Below are positions 17,054-24,893 of a stretch of DNA of 34,633 nt, in pieces (the stretch's first letter is position 1; the number at the start of each line of letters is the position of its first letter). The stretch is from positions 1 to 34,633 of the forward strand of contig JAFAEZ010000172.1 of the NCBI GenBank assembly GCA_023423775.1, written 5' to 3'. Source of the DNA: Pseudomonadota bacterium. Its GTDB lineage: Bacteria > Pseudomonadota > Alphaproteobacteria > Sphingomonadales > Sphingomonadaceae. The notes beneath the pieces are model-generated. The model did no database searches and was not told where the DNA came from. It was given only the letters and a program-made list of their open reading frames with translations. Position numbers and translations under genes: made by a program.

Positions 17054-17404
17054 ATGCCGATTCACGGAAGCTGCCATTGCGGCAAGGTCGCCTACACGCT
17101 CGACGAGGAGGTGCCGGCGCAGGCGATGGCCTGCAATTGCTCGATCTGCCGGCGCAAGGGCTATGTCCATCATTTCTCGACGCCCGACAAATTCACGCTC
17201 CACGGATCGCGCGACGACATCCAGGTCTACACGTTCAACCAGCACGCGATTCGCCACCAGTTCTGCAAGAGCTGCGGCTGCGCGCCGTTCGCCGAGGGCG
17301 AGGGACCGGGCGGCCAGCCGATGGTCGAGATCAACCTGCGCTGCGCCGACGATGTCGATCTGGAGGCCCTGACGATCGTCCCGTTCGACGGCGCGAGCCG
17401 CTAG
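17054..17404 (+). CDS. GFA-family zinc protein (formaldehyde-activating-enzyme-like)
   Basis: A 116-residue protein of the GFA/CENP-V family, named for glutathione-dependent formaldehyde activation but mostly of unknown function. The zinc ligands are in place: Cys7 and Cys9 (SCHCGKVAY), Cys27, Cys29 and Cys32 (CNCSICRRKG), and Cys71 and Cys74 (FCKSCGC). GGGGAGC precedes ATG 17054. The C-terminal INLRCADDVDLEALTIVPFDG matches the family end. It is followed by 147 bases without a gene, in which I see no clear signal. Confidence 0.92.
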   Translation: MPIHGSCHCGKVAYTLDEEVPAQAMACNCSICRRKGYVHHFSTPDKFTLHGSRDDIQVYTFNQHAIRHQFCKSCGCAPFAEGEGPGGQPMVEINLRCADDVDLEALTIVPFDGASR

Positions 17405-17551
17405 CTGTTTCTGGCAAACGAGCCGCTAGGTCCGTTTCCGACACGATCACCCTTTAGAGAGCGCTGATCGCTCCGAAACCGAACCATCGCTCCACCGGAG
17501 GCCTGTCCTTTGCCGTAGAAAGAGCCGGCAAACCGACGCGAGGACGGGGCC

Positions 17552-18364
17552 ATGCGGCATGTGGCGAAACTGCTGGTGGGCGCGGGAGTGGCGGCGGCGA
17601 TAGGACAGGGCGCGCAGGCCCAATCCACCGCTTCCGCCGAATGGATCGCCGCCGAGATCGGGCGGAAAGAGCGCGAGGTGGCCGACCTGCGGCGACTGGC
17701 GGAGCTTCGGCAAGAAGAGGCGCGGTTGCGTGCCGCCGTCGCTCTGCCTGCGACGGAACTGCAACCGCCGCAGCTCAAGCCGAGCGACGGCAAGAAATCA
17801 GAGCAAATCCTTGCTGGCGGCAACCCCGTCAAGGGAAAGGGCGGCGACCAGTCGCTGGGCGGCATCAAGTTCGGGGCCGGCATCGGCTTCACTTATGATC
17901 TCGGAACGCATGACCGGATCAAGGCGGCGACGGTTGCCAACGGCATCGTCCGGGTGACGGAGACGGACAACGTCCGCGCGCGCCTGCTGCTTGAATCGCA
18001 CTATTTTTTTCTGCCCGAAGCCGTTTTCTTCAGGCTCCAGCCCAACGATTGGGGGATCGGCCCCTTCATTGCCCTGCAGGGCGGGCCCGAGGCGATCGTA
18101 CAGGGCGTAGGGGGCGGGCTCATGATCGGCCTGAAGCGAGTCCGCACGGACGACAAGAGCCGCGGCGGCGAGCTGGCCGGCCAGAGTGCGGATACCGACG
18201 GATCGAGCTTCAACCTGGGCTTGGGCGTCTTCTACGATCTCGGAGTCCAAACGCTCGGCGACGGCGTCGTCGCCAATCAACCGCTGCCGCCCGGCGAGAC
18301 CGAGATACGCTTCGCCAAGCGCTCCCAGGCGGGTTTCATCATCCTGTCGTCGTTCGCCTTCTAG
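17552..18364 (+). CDS. probable outer-membrane beta-barrel protein with N-terminal coiled coil
   Basis: A 270-residue exported protein. Residues 1-23 are a signal peptide ending AQA. Residues about 30-66 are a strongly charged heptad-like helix (EIGRKEREVADLRRLAELRQ), probably a coiled coil, followed by a Pro/Lys/Gly linker. From about residue 100 there are alternating strands with Gly and aromatic residues (FGAGIGFTYDLG, LLLESHYFF, GVGGGLMIGLKRV, FNLGLGVFYDLGV), and the last residues FIILSSFAF end in Phe, the usual signal for outer-membrane insertion. The layout resembles small porin-like or surface-assembled proteins of unknown role. Its TAG stop is shared with the convergent gene in CTAG (18361-18364). 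Confidence 0.75.
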   Translation: MRHVAKLLVGAGVAAAIGQGAQAQSTASAEWIAAEIGRKEREVADLRRLAELRQEEARLRAAVALPATELQPPQLKPSDGKKSEQILAGGNPVKGKGGDQSLGGIKFGAGIGFTYDLGTHDRIKAATVANGIVRVTETDNVRARLLLESHYFFLPEAVFFRLQPNDWGIGPFIALQGGPEAIVQGVGGGLMIGLKRVRTDDKSRGGELAGQSADTDGSSFNLGLGVFYDLGVQTLGDGVVANQPLPPGETEIRFAKRSQAGFIILSSFAF

Positions 18365-18783
18365 CGCCGCTTCGGTTTTGGGCGCAGGCGGCAGATCGCG
18401 TCGGCGACTGTAGCGCCGGTCGTGTCCGGCGTGGCGGGGGCCAAGCGGGCTAAAGCGGCGCTCTCGGGCTCACGCACGTCGTTCAACACCCCGCCGTCGG
18501 CGTCGAGCGTGACCAGCGCCAGCGACGTCGACAGCCTTTCGCCGCAGTCGACCGCTTCGAGTTGTTTTTCCCTTACCGCGCCGTCGGCCCGCGGCTCGGC
18601 CAGGGTGACGCGCCACCAGCCACGCGTGATGCCGCCGGCGGTTCGGATCGACGCTCTGTCGACTTCGACCGCTTGCCCTTGATGGCTGCCGACCCGCACC
18701 CATTGCGGCTTCGGCACCGCGGCGCCGGCGCCGGCGGCGGTGGCCGCGGCCAGGATCGTCCCGGCCAGAATGACGATTCTCAC
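18361..18783 (-). CDS. secreted surface-adhesin E-like protein
   Basis: A 140-residue exported protein. Residues 1-22 are a signal peptide ending in GAGAA. The mature core WVRVGSHQGQAVEVDRASIR, followed by GITRGWWRVTLAEP and EAVDCGERL, resembles the surface-adhesin protein E-like fold, a small beta domain named after a Haemophilus adhesin. Adhesion cannot be inferred from the fold. Two cysteines (VDCGE and AICRL) probably form a disulfide. It is convergent with the barrel protein and shares its stop region. Confidence 0.7.
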   Translation of the reverse strand: MRIVILAGTILAAATAAGAGAAVPKPQWVRVGSHQGQAVEVDRASIRTAGGITRGWWRVTLAEPRADGAVREKQLEAVDCGERLSTSLALVTLDADGGVLNDVREPESAALARLAPATPDTTGATVADAICRLRPKPKRR

Positions 18784-18887
18784 TCATCCCTCCCCTTTTG
18801 GAAGGGCCCTGGCTGCCGCGCCGGCCAGCACGAGGTCGATCCTCACGCGACGAGGACCGCACATCCTGCGGCCAAGCTGCAACGCGA

Positions 18888-18913
18888 AACGCCCCGGCTC
18901 GAGCCGGGGCGTT
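18888..18913. terminator. 26-bp perfect inverted repeat after the 18937-19296 gene
   Basis: AACGCCCCGGCTC and GAGCCGGGGCGTT are exact complements meeting at CTCGAG. On the minus strand it lies 23 bases beyond the stop of the gene at 18937 and is followed by only TTTC, so it is a strong stem with a short T-run. It could serve both strands. Confidence 0.7.
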
Positions 18914-18936
18914 CCTGGTGTCCGTCAGTCCTCGGC

Positions 18937-19296
18937 TTAGCGTCCGCCGCGGCCATCCCGGTGGTCGCGATGGTCGCGACGGTCGTGGCGCCCGTTGCGC
19001 TCGGCATATTGGATCTGCTGGCGCAAGGCCTGGATGCGGCGCTGCAGGTCCTGCTGCTCGCTGCGGCTGAAGCCGCCGCGGCTATACTGGCGCTCGAGCC
19101 GCTCGAGCTGGCGGAGGCGTTCGCGCAGCGGCTGGGCCTCGTTGCGGGTGATCGTCCCGCGCTGTACGCCGTGCTGCAGCTGCGACTGCAGGTTGTCGAT
19201 GCGGTTGTCGAGGTTGCTGCCGCGATTCTGGGCCATGCCGGGCGCGGCGCTGGCCAGCGCGGACAAAGCGGCGATCGTCATCAGGGTCTTTTTCAT
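18937..19296 (-). CDS. small periplasmic helical protein, short paralogue of the 20734-21612 product
   Basis: A 119-residue protein; ATG 19296 follows GAGGAG on the minus strand. Residues 1-22 are a signal peptide (ending GMA). The rest is a helical domain with NRIDNLQSQLQHGVQRGTIT, EAQPLRERLRQLERLERQYS and SEQQDLQRRIQALRQQIQYA, then a His/Arg/Asp-rich tail of near repeats (RHDRRDHRDHRDGR) that could bind metal or nucleic acid. The same helical domain, motif for motif, occurs in the larger protein encoded at 20734-21612. The domain pattern (Q.G...G.ITR.EA..LR) resembles small periplasmic chaperone-like or metal-sensor helical proteins. The function is unknown. Confidence 0.8.
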   Translation of the reverse strand: MKKTLMTIAALSALASAAPGMAQNRGSNLDNRIDNLQSQLQHGVQRGTITRNEAQPLRERLRQLERLERQYSRGGFSRSEQQDLQRRIQALRQQIQYAERNGRHDRRDHRDHRDGRGGR

Positions 19297-19383
19297 CTCT
19301 GGTCTCCTCAAGCGGGGTTCGCTTGAGACGCAGATAGCGCTTCGCCGCGTGTGGCGTTGCTGAACCGGTTCGACAGCCTTTGT

Positions 19384-20112
19384 TCACCCGCCGAAACGAG
19401 CCTGCTCGGCCAGTGCGAAATCGGCGCGCACCCGTACTTCGCTGGTGGTGAGGCCCGCCCGCACCGGCGGAGGCGGCGGCGCCGCCGTCTGGGCCACCGC
19501 GTCCACGGCCATGCCGCCGCCATAGGGGATCGGTCCGCCGGCCTCGCCCGTGTCGCGGATCGCCAGCACGCGCGCGACGCGCAGCCCGGCCGCCTTGGCA
19601 TAGGTCTCGGCCCGCGCCCGCGCCGCCTTGTAGGCGACGGCATAAGCGGAGCGGCTCGCCGCCTCGGGATCGGACACGGTCAGGTTCGGCCCTGACACGA
19701 TGTTGGCGCCGGCCTGGGTGGCGGCGGCGATCGCCGCGCCGGCGCGGCTGAGGTCGCGGACGCGCACCTCGATCATGTTGTCGGCGCGGAAGCTGCCGCG
19801 CTCCGGGCCGTAGTCAATGCGCTGCAGGCTGATCTGGCGCGTCTGGATATCGTCGGCTTTGACGCCGAGCCGCTCGAGCGCCGCGGTCACCTTGTTCATT
19901 CCCGCGTTGTTGCCGGCGCTGGCAGCGGCCGCGGTGGGCGCGTTGGTCTGGACGCCGGCGGTGAAGCGCGCCTCGTCGGGGCGCATGTCGGTCCGTCCGG
20001 TGGCCACGACCTGGAGCAGGACCTCGTCGCGCTCCACGCCTCGCGGATCAGGGGCGGCCGAGCAGCCCGCAAGGGCGACCCCCAAGGCGAAAGCAGCGGC
20101 GGTTCTGCGCAT
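19384..20112 (-). CDS. SIMPL-domain (DUF541) lipoprotein
   Basis: A 242-residue protein with a lipoprotein signal peptide (VALAGC, Cys17) and a SIMPL domain from about residue 30 onward: VVATGRTDMRPDEARFTAGV, then ALERLGVKADDIQTRQISLQ, NMIEVRVRDLSRAGAAIAAA and AVAYKAARARAETYAKAAGL. SIMPL proteins are found in the periplasm or outer membrane and have been linked to oxidative stress, but no reaction is known. The long A-A-P-P-P-P-P linker near the end and the closing VRVRADFALA strand are normal. I chose ATG 20112 (GGGAG upstream) because it gives the signal peptide; the longer frame adds a basic stretch. Confidence 0.9.
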   Translation of the reverse strand: MRRTAAAFALGVALAGCSAAPDPRGVERDEVLLQVVATGRTDMRPDEARFTAGVQTNAPTAAAASAGNNAGMNKVTAALERLGVKADDIQTRQISLQRIDYGPERGSFRADNMIEVRVRDLSRAGAAIAAATQAGANIVSGPNLTVSDPEAASRSAYAVAYKAARARAETYAKAAGLRVARVLAIRDTGEAGGPIPYGGGMAVDAVAQTAAPPPPPVRAGLTTSEVRVRADFALAEQARFGG

Positions 20113-20175
20113 CCTCGTCTCCCTGGCTTCGGGTGTAATGCGCTGCTTCCGTTGCTGACAAGGGCGCGGCACGCA

Positions 20176-20601
20176 CTAGCGGCAGCCCATGCTCACGCCG
20201 GTCTGCGACGCCTTGACGATGCGGACTTGGTCCGGGTTCACGCCGGGGCCGAGTTCGGCATGGATGTCCTCAAGGTCGGGCTTGTCGTCGGCGTGGAAGG
20301 CCAGACGGAAGCGGCGCTGGCCGAGCAGCAGACTCTCGTCGAGCGGCTTGCAGCCGGTCGAGCGGGTCATCCGCACGCCCGCCAGCATGCCCTTGGGATC
20401 GTATAATTCCTCATAGCCGAATTCGGCCTCGATGCTCTCCGTCGCCCACAGAGCGGGGCATTCCTTCTCGATCGCGGCGCAGACCTCCTCGGTCTCGGGC
20501 GGCTCGCTCCAGCGCGGCACCGGCGAGAATAGAAAATCGGGGGCGGCGGCGGCGGCCGATCCCGCCATCGCCAACATGGCGCACAGGCCTAGCCTGTTCA
20601 T
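20176..20601 (-). CDS. secreted protein of unknown function
   Basis: A 141-residue exported protein; ATG 20601 follows GAGGAGAG on the minus strand. Residues 1-20 form a signal peptide (ending SAAAAA). The mature part has an acidic Cys pair (EEVCAAIEKECPALW), followed by EAEFGYEELYDPKGMLAGVR, STGCKPLDESLLLGQRRFRL and a final GVSMGC. Four cysteines suggest two disulfides. I do not recognise the family. It lies in a run of leftward envelope genes (18937 to 21612), each with its own ribosome site and gaps of 60-130 bases. Confidence 0.75.
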   Translation of the reverse strand: MNRLGLCAMLAMAGSAAAAAPDFLFSPVPRWSEPPETEEVCAAIEKECPALWATESIEAEFGYEELYDPKGMLAGVRMTRSTGCKPLDESLLLGQRRFRLAFHADDKPDLEDIHAELGPGVNPDQVRIVKASQTGVSMGCR

Positions 20602-20679
20602 ACGCGCTCTCCTCGTCTTAGTGGGAACGCACAGGGGCCGCGGCCCGCTAACTGCATACCCCAATTCGGGGCCGGCACG

Positions 20680-20711
20680 AAAAAGGGCGCTCCGGATGAC
20701 CGGAACGCCCT
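20680..20711 (-). terminator. intrinsic terminator for the 20734-21612 gene
   Basis: On the minus strand AGGGCGTTCCGG, a TCAT loop and CCGGAGCGCCCT form a GC-rich stem with one mismatch, followed at once by TTTTT. It begins 22 bases past the TGA stop of the Asp-repeat protein. Confidence 0.85.
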
Positions 20712-20733
20712 CCTGATCGGCCGTCGCTGACCG

Positions 20734-21612
20734 TCAGTCGATGTCGTAGATGCGCGTCACCGTCCGGGTGCGAGCGTCGATCTGATAGACGCGATCCCCG
20801 TCGGAACGGTAATAATAGCCGCTGCCGTCGCGGAACTGGTTGCGATAGGCATATGGCACCGCGCTCAAGTTGCTCGGCGCGCGCGCGCCGACGCGCAGGC
20901 ATTCGCGGCCGAGCACCGTGTCGATCACGCCGCCGACGCCGCTGCGGGGCTGGCAGGCTTCGTCGACATCCTCATAAGGGCCGCCCTGGCCATAATAGCC
21001 CTGGTCGTCGTCCCAGCGCCCATCGCGGTCGCGATCGCGGTCGTCATAACCGTCGCGGTCGCGGTCGATCCAGTCGGCGCTGCCATATTGGCTGCCGCCG
21101 CGGACATCGTCGTCCCAGCGCCCGTCGCGATCGCGATCGCGGTCGTCATAGCCGTCGCGGTCGCGGTCCATCCAGTCGGACTGGCCGTAACGCTGGCCAT
21201 AGCCCTCGTCGTCGATGCGCCCGTTGCGATTGGTGTCGCGGTCGTCATAGCCGTCGCGATTGCGGTCCATCCATTCCGACTGGCCGTATCGCTGGCCGTT
21301 GTTGCTGGCTTCGGCGGTGCGCAGATCGCGGCGCAGCGCCTGGACGCGGCCCTGCAGGTCCTGTCGCTCGCTGCGGGTCAGTCCGTTCGCGCTATATTGG
21401 ATCTCGAGCGCGCGCAGCTGGCGGATCTGCTCGCGCAGGCCGCGGGCTTCGGCGCGGGTGATCGTTCCCGCTTGGACGCCGGCCTGAAGCTGGCCCTGCA
21501 GCTGGTCGACGCGCGCCCGCATATTGGCATTGGCACTCTCATATTGCGCTGCCGCGGGCGTCGCGAATGCGATCGCCGAGACCGTGGCAAGCGCGAAGAA
21601 GGTCTTTGTCAT
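20734..21612 (-). CDS. periplasmic helical protein with Asp-rich DxDxDG repeats
   Basis: A 292-residue exported protein. ATG 21612 has GAGGAG upstream; a GTG at 21621 is a weaker alternative. Residues 1-22 are a signal peptide ending AAA. Residues about 30-100 are a helical domain (MRARVDQLQGQLQAGVQAGT, then RGLREQIRQLRALEIQYSAN and RQDLQGRVQALRRDLRTAEA) that matches the paralogue at 18937-19296. Residues about 110-205 hold three tandem repeats built on DRDRDGYDDRDRDRDGRWDD, rich in DxDxDG loops like those of EF-hand or thrombospondin-type calcium sites. The C-terminal domain (about 215-292) has a Cys pair and ends GYYYRSDGDRVYQIDARTR, a strand-rich module. A calcium-binding envelope role is an inference. 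Confidence 0.85.
   Translation of the reverse strand: MTKTFFALATVSAIAFATPAAAQYESANANMRARVDQLQGQLQAGVQAGTITRAEARGLREQIRQLRALEIQYSANGLTRSERQDLQGRVQALRRDLRTAEASNNGQRYGQSEWMDRNRDGYDDRDTNRNGRIDDEGYGQRYGQSDWMDRDRDGYDDRDRDRDGRWDDDVRGGSQYGSADWIDRDRDGYDDRDRDRDGRWDDDQGYYGQGGPYEDVDEACQPRSGVGGVIDTVLGRECLRVGARAPSNLSAVPYAYRNQFRDGSGYYYRSDGDRVYQIDARTRTVTRIYDID
21027..21290. repeat. three tandem coding repeats of about 100 bp
   Basis: The block CGTCGCGGTCGCGGTC with its flanks starts at 21051 and 21153, and a variant starts at 21252, giving periods of 102 and 99 bases. Each unit also contains GTCGTCATA just before. The repeats encode the Asp-rich loops of the protein at 20734-21612 and keep its frame. Confidence 0.85.
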
Positions 21613-21781
21613 GGTCCTCACTCCTCACGCCCCAGCGCCATGCGTCAAAGCGCGTGGAGACCCGCGCGGGTTTGGTGCTTCGCGCCGAACCGTGCCAAGG
21701 TTGCGACCAGCTCAGGTCGACGCCCCCGGCCGGACCCATAGAACCGTTTGGGGGTTGAGGCCGGAGCGGAAAGGGAGGCTG

Positions 21782-22408
21782 ATGCTCGAACATGTGCCCT
21801 CATGGTTGGGCCGCGCGCTGCACGGGCTGCGCGCCGGTGCCGACAAGCTGGTCATCGCCTCGGCCGAACTCGGCGACGCTTATGGAACGCTCGATCTTTC
21901 GAGTCCGGCTTTCGGCCATGGCGGCCGGCTGCCGCCGCGCTTCACCGCGGACGGGGAGGGCGTATCCCCGCCTTTGGTATGGAGCGCCGTGCCCGAAGGA
22001 ACGGAGAGCCTCGCCCTGATCGTCGAGGATCCGGACGCGCCGACGCCCCAGCCGCTAGTCCATGCCATCGTCTGGGACATCCCGCCCGACGAGCATCGGC
22101 TGGCGGAGGGCGCGATCGCCGCCGATGGTGAGGGCGCCGCCGACGGCCGCGACGTCGGCCGCAACTCCTATTTCCGCGAGGGCTGGCTGCCGCCCGATCC
22201 GCCGACCGGCCATGGCGAGCATCGCTACGCCTTCCAATTGTTCGCGCTCGCCGCCGGGCCCGACGCCGGCGACACGCCGAGCCGGTCCGCTTTGGTGCGG
22301 GCGATGTCCGGACGGGTGCTGGCGGCGGGTCTGCTGATCGGCACCTATTCGCGCGGCGACCCCGCGATGGTCGGCCCGGCCGGCGCGGTAGTGGCGCGGC
22401 CGCGCTGA
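21782..22408 (+). CDS. YbhB/YbcL-type PEBP (Raf-kinase-inhibitor-like) protein
   Basis: A 208-residue protein of the phosphatidylethanolamine-binding family. Signatures are FGHGGRLPPRFTADGEGVSP, LALIVEDPDAP, VHAIVWDIP and GHGEHRYAFQLFAL, which together form the anion-binding pocket. Bacterial members are of unclear function, possibly binding small phosphorylated ligands. Compared with typical members of 150-160 residues it has about 40 extra N-terminal residues (MLEHVPSWLGRALHGLRAGA and onward), which are helical and not a signal peptide, as in a known longer subgroup. GGGAGG precedes ATG 21782. The 169-base gap before it contains the divergent promoters. Confidence 0.9.
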   Translation: MLEHVPSWLGRALHGLRAGADKLVIASAELGDAYGTLDLSSPAFGHGGRLPPRFTADGEGVSPPLVWSAVPEGTESLALIVEDPDAPTPQPLVHAIVWDIPPDEHRLAEGAIAADGEGAADGRDVGRNSYFREGWLPPDPPTGHGEHRYAFQLFALAAGPDAGDTPSRSALVRAMSGRVLAAGLLIGTYSRGDPAMVGPAGAVVARPR

Positions 22409-22466
22409 CCGGGTGATTGCCAGCAGGTGCAGCGCGGCTTATCCTCCTGGCAGCAAAGGACGGATC

Positions 22467-22775
22467 ATGAGCTCGGCCACCGGTAGGGACTATTTCGGCT
22501 CGTTCCTCAACGCCGCCCAGGGTGATGCGGCCCCGACCCGCGGCGCTCCCCAGATGGGATTGCCGGCTGATGTCGAGAAGAAAATCCTGAGCTTCCTCGC
22601 GTCGCACGACACGCCGAGCTCGGTGCGCGAGCTGATCGTCGCGCTCGCGCTTCCGCCCAGTCTTGCGGTCACCGCGCTGCAGCAGCTCGCCAAGGCCGAT
22701 CTGGTCACGCTCAGCACCGCCGAGGGCGACGAATGTGTGCGTCTCACCGACCTGGGGAGGCGCGTAGCGGCATAG
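22467..22775 (+). CDS. small winged-helix-like protein
   Basis: A 102-residue soluble protein; ATG 22467 follows AAAGGA. After a flexible N-terminus (about 30 residues) the sequence LPADVEKKILSFLASHDTPS, then VRELIVALALPPSLAVTALQ and LAKADLVTLSTAEGDECVRL reads as a winged helix: three helices with a wing ending in LTDLGRRVA, as in MarR or ArsR folds. It is short for a regulator of its own and lacks any ligand domain. The next gene, for a membrane protein, begins 35 bases downstream and is most likely cotranscribed. The function is unknown; a DNA-binding or protein-binding adaptor is an inference. Confidence 0.75.
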   Translation: MSSATGRDYFGSFLNAAQGDAAPTRGAPQMGLPADVEKKILSFLASHDTPSSVRELIVALALPPSLAVTALQQLAKADLVTLSTAEGDECVRLTDLGRRVAA

Positions 22776-22810
22776 GCCGCGGGGCCGGGCGCGGCCGGAG
22801 GGGGCAGGCT

Positions 22811-23476
22811 ATGGGTTCGATCGCATTCGATTATTTTGCGGTGGCGGCGCTGGGGGCGCTGATTGGGCTCTGCGAACTCCTCGCCCGTTACCGCGACGAA
22901 CCGCGGCGCGCGATCGTCAATGTTTCGGCGATCATCTACATTCTCATCAACACTGCCGCCGCCTTGCTGGCGCTGCTTCTGCTCAACGTGTTCAAGGTCG
23001 ATTTCGGGCTCGATCCGACGCGCGATGCGGTGAAGCTGCGGGCGATGCTGGTGCTGACCGGCGGTCTCGGCGCGATGGCCTTCTTCCGCAGCTCCTTCTT
23101 CACCTTCAAGATCGGCGACAAGGACGTGCCGCTGGGTCCCGGGCTCGTGCTCCAGGTGCTGCTCGACGTCACCGACCGCGCCGTCGACCGCGGCCGCGCG
23201 GCGCCGCGGGCCGTCGCCGTCACGCGCATCATGGCCGGCATCGATTTCGACAAGGCCCACCTGGCGCTGCCGTCTTACTGCTTCGCACTCATGCAGAACG
23301 TGTCGCAGGAAGAGCAGTCGGCGATCGGCCAGCAGGTGACCGCGCTCGCCACCTCGTCGATCGCCGGGCCCGTGCGGTCCTACCTGCTGGGCCTCGTCCT
23401 GCTCAACGTGGTCGGCGAGACGGTGCTGCGCGCTGCGATCGACTCGCTTGGCGCCGACATCCGCGAAGACGCCTAG
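22811..23476 (+). CDS. membrane protein of unknown function paired with the winged-helix gene
   Basis: A 221-residue inner-membrane protein; ATG 22811 follows GGAGGGGG. Hydrophobic segments lie at about residues 5-25 (FAVAALGALIGLCELLA), 38-60 (SAIIYILINTAAALLALLLL) and 77-95 (MLVLTGGLGAMAFFRSSFF). After them comes a soluble portion with DKDVPLGPGLVLQVLLDVTD and RIMAGIDFDKAHLALPSYCF, and a last helical stretch VRSYLLGLVLLNVVGETVLR. I recognise no family. With the preceding small winged-helix gene it may form a membrane-linked signalling pair. Its stop codon is shared with the convergent transporter gene in CTAG. Confidence 0.75.
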   Translation: MGSIAFDYFAVAALGALIGLCELLARYRDEPRRAIVNVSAIIYILINTAAALLALLLLNVFKVDFGLDPTRDAVKLRAMLVLTGGLGAMAFFRSSFFTFKIGDKDVPLGPGLVLQVLLDVTDRAVDRGRAAPRAVAVTRIMAGIDFDKAHLALPSYCFALMQNVSQEEQSAIGQQVTALATSSIAGPVRSYLLGLVLLNVVGETVLRAAIDSLGADIREDA

Positions 23477-24801
23477 ACGGGGACGTCGCTGCGTCCCTCG
23501 ATCTGGAGGGCGTCGCTCTCAGTTTCGGTAAAGTCGCCGCCCTTGCCGGCGAAGGCGGCCTTGAGCCGGCGCATGTCGAGCGCGCCTTCCCAGCGGGCGA
23601 CGACGATGGTCGCGACCGCATTGCCGGTGAAGTTGGTCAGCGCGCGGCATTCGCTCATGAAGCGGTCGACGCCCAGGATCAGCGCCATGCCCGCGACCGG
23701 CACGGCCGGCACCACCGACAGGGTCGCGGCGAGGACGATGAAGCCGGATCCGGTCACGCCGGCGGCGCCCTTGGACGAGAGGATCGCCACGGCCATCAGC
23801 AGCGCCTGGTCGGCGAAGGTCAGCGGCGTGTTGGTCGCCTGGGCGATGAACAGGGCGGCCAACGACATGTAGATGTTGGTGCCGTCGAGGTTGAACGAAT
23901 AGCCGGTCGGCACGACCAGCCCGACGATGGGCTTCGGGCAGCCCGCGCGCTCGAGCTTTTCCATCAAAAGCGGCATCGCGCTTTCCGACGAGGAGGTGCC
24001 GAGCACGAGCAGAAGCTCGTCCTTGATGTAGCGGACGAGGCCGAGCAGCGAGAAGCCCGCCGCGCGAGCGACCAGCCCGAGCACGACCACGACGAACAGC
24101 AGGGACGTGAGGTAGAAGGTCGCGATCAGCCCGGCCAGATTGGCGAGCGTGCCGATGCCATATTCGCCGATCGTGAAGGCCATCGCGCCGAACGCGCCGA
24201 TCGGCGCGGCGTACATCAGGATATGGACCATGCGGAACACAATCGCGGTCAAGGTCCGCAGGCTGCCGAGGAATTTCTCGCCCCGCTCGCCGATCAGCGC
24301 CAGCGCGATCCCGAACAGGATAGCGACGAACAGGACCTGCAATATCTCGCCCGAGGTGAAGGCGCTGATCGCGGTGTCGGGAATGATGTGGAGCACGAAG
24401 TCGGTGACGGTGCGCTCCTTGGCGGCGCTGACGTAATTCGAGACCGCGCCCTGATCGAGCGTCGAGGGATCGATGTTGAGCCCCGTGCCGGGGCTGATGA
24501 CGTTGCCGACGACAAGGCCGACGATCAACGCCAGCGTCGAGAAGGTCAGGAAATAGGCCATCGCCTTGGCGCCGACGCGGCCGAACGCCTTCAGATCCGC
24601 CATGCCTGCGATACCGGTGACGACGGTCAGGAAGATGACCGGCGTGATGATCATCTTGACCAGCTTGATGAAGCCGTCGCCGAGCGGCTTCAGCGCCGAT
24701 CCGAAGGCGGGGAACAGCCAGCCGGTGAGGACGCCAAGCGTGATGCCGATGAGCACCTGGAAATAGAGCGTCTTCCAGAAGGGCTTCCCCGCACTCGCCA
24801 T
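23473..24801 (-). CDS. dicarboxylate/amino acid:cation symporter (DctA-like)
   Basis: A 442-residue secondary transporter of the DAACS (glutamate-transporter-fold) family. It imports C4-dicarboxylates or acidic amino acids with sodium or protons. The re-entrant loop motif GTSSSESAMPLLMEKLE, the VVPTGYSFNLDGTNIYM block and the SSKGAAGVTGSGFIVLAATL second hairpin are all present, with eight or so hydrophobic segments between. The pattern resembles DctA more than GltP, but the substrate is not certain. I chose ATG 24801, behind GAGAGGA; the longer frame to 24918 adds a non-membrane extension over the peroxiredoxin side. Confidence 0.93.
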   Translation of the reverse strand: MASAGKPFWKTLYFQVLIGITLGVLTGWLFPAFGSALKPLGDGFIKLVKMIITPVIFLTVVTGIAGMADLKAFGRVGAKAMAYFLTFSTLALIVGLVVGNVISPGTGLNIDPSTLDQGAVSNYVSAAKERTVTDFVLHIIPDTAISAFTSGEILQVLFVAILFGIALALIGERGEKFLGSLRTLTAIVFRMVHILMYAAPIGAFGAMAFTIGEYGIGTLANLAGLIATFYLTSLLFVVVVLGLVARAAGFSLLGLVRYIKDELLLVLGTSSSESAMPLLMEKLERAGCPKPIVGLVVPTGYSFNLDGTNIYMSLAALFIAQATNTPLTFADQALLMAVAILSSKGAAGVTGSGFIVLAATLSVVPAVPVAGMALILGVDRFMSECRALTNFTGNAVATIVVARWEGALDMRRLKAAFAGKGGDFTETESDALQIEGRSDVPV

Positions 24802-24893
24802 AATCGTCCTCTCGTTCGTTTCGGACGCGGCTTTAACAGCAAAGCGGGCGCTGTCAGCAGGAAGTTGCCGGGGGAGCTGGCGTTGCGGGGCGT

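Noticed and set aside
21027..21290. Possible CRISPR or tandem satellite array
   Set aside because: Repeats are about 100 bp, imperfect, keep the reading frame and encode Asp-rich loops; there are no spacer-like unique segments of constant size.
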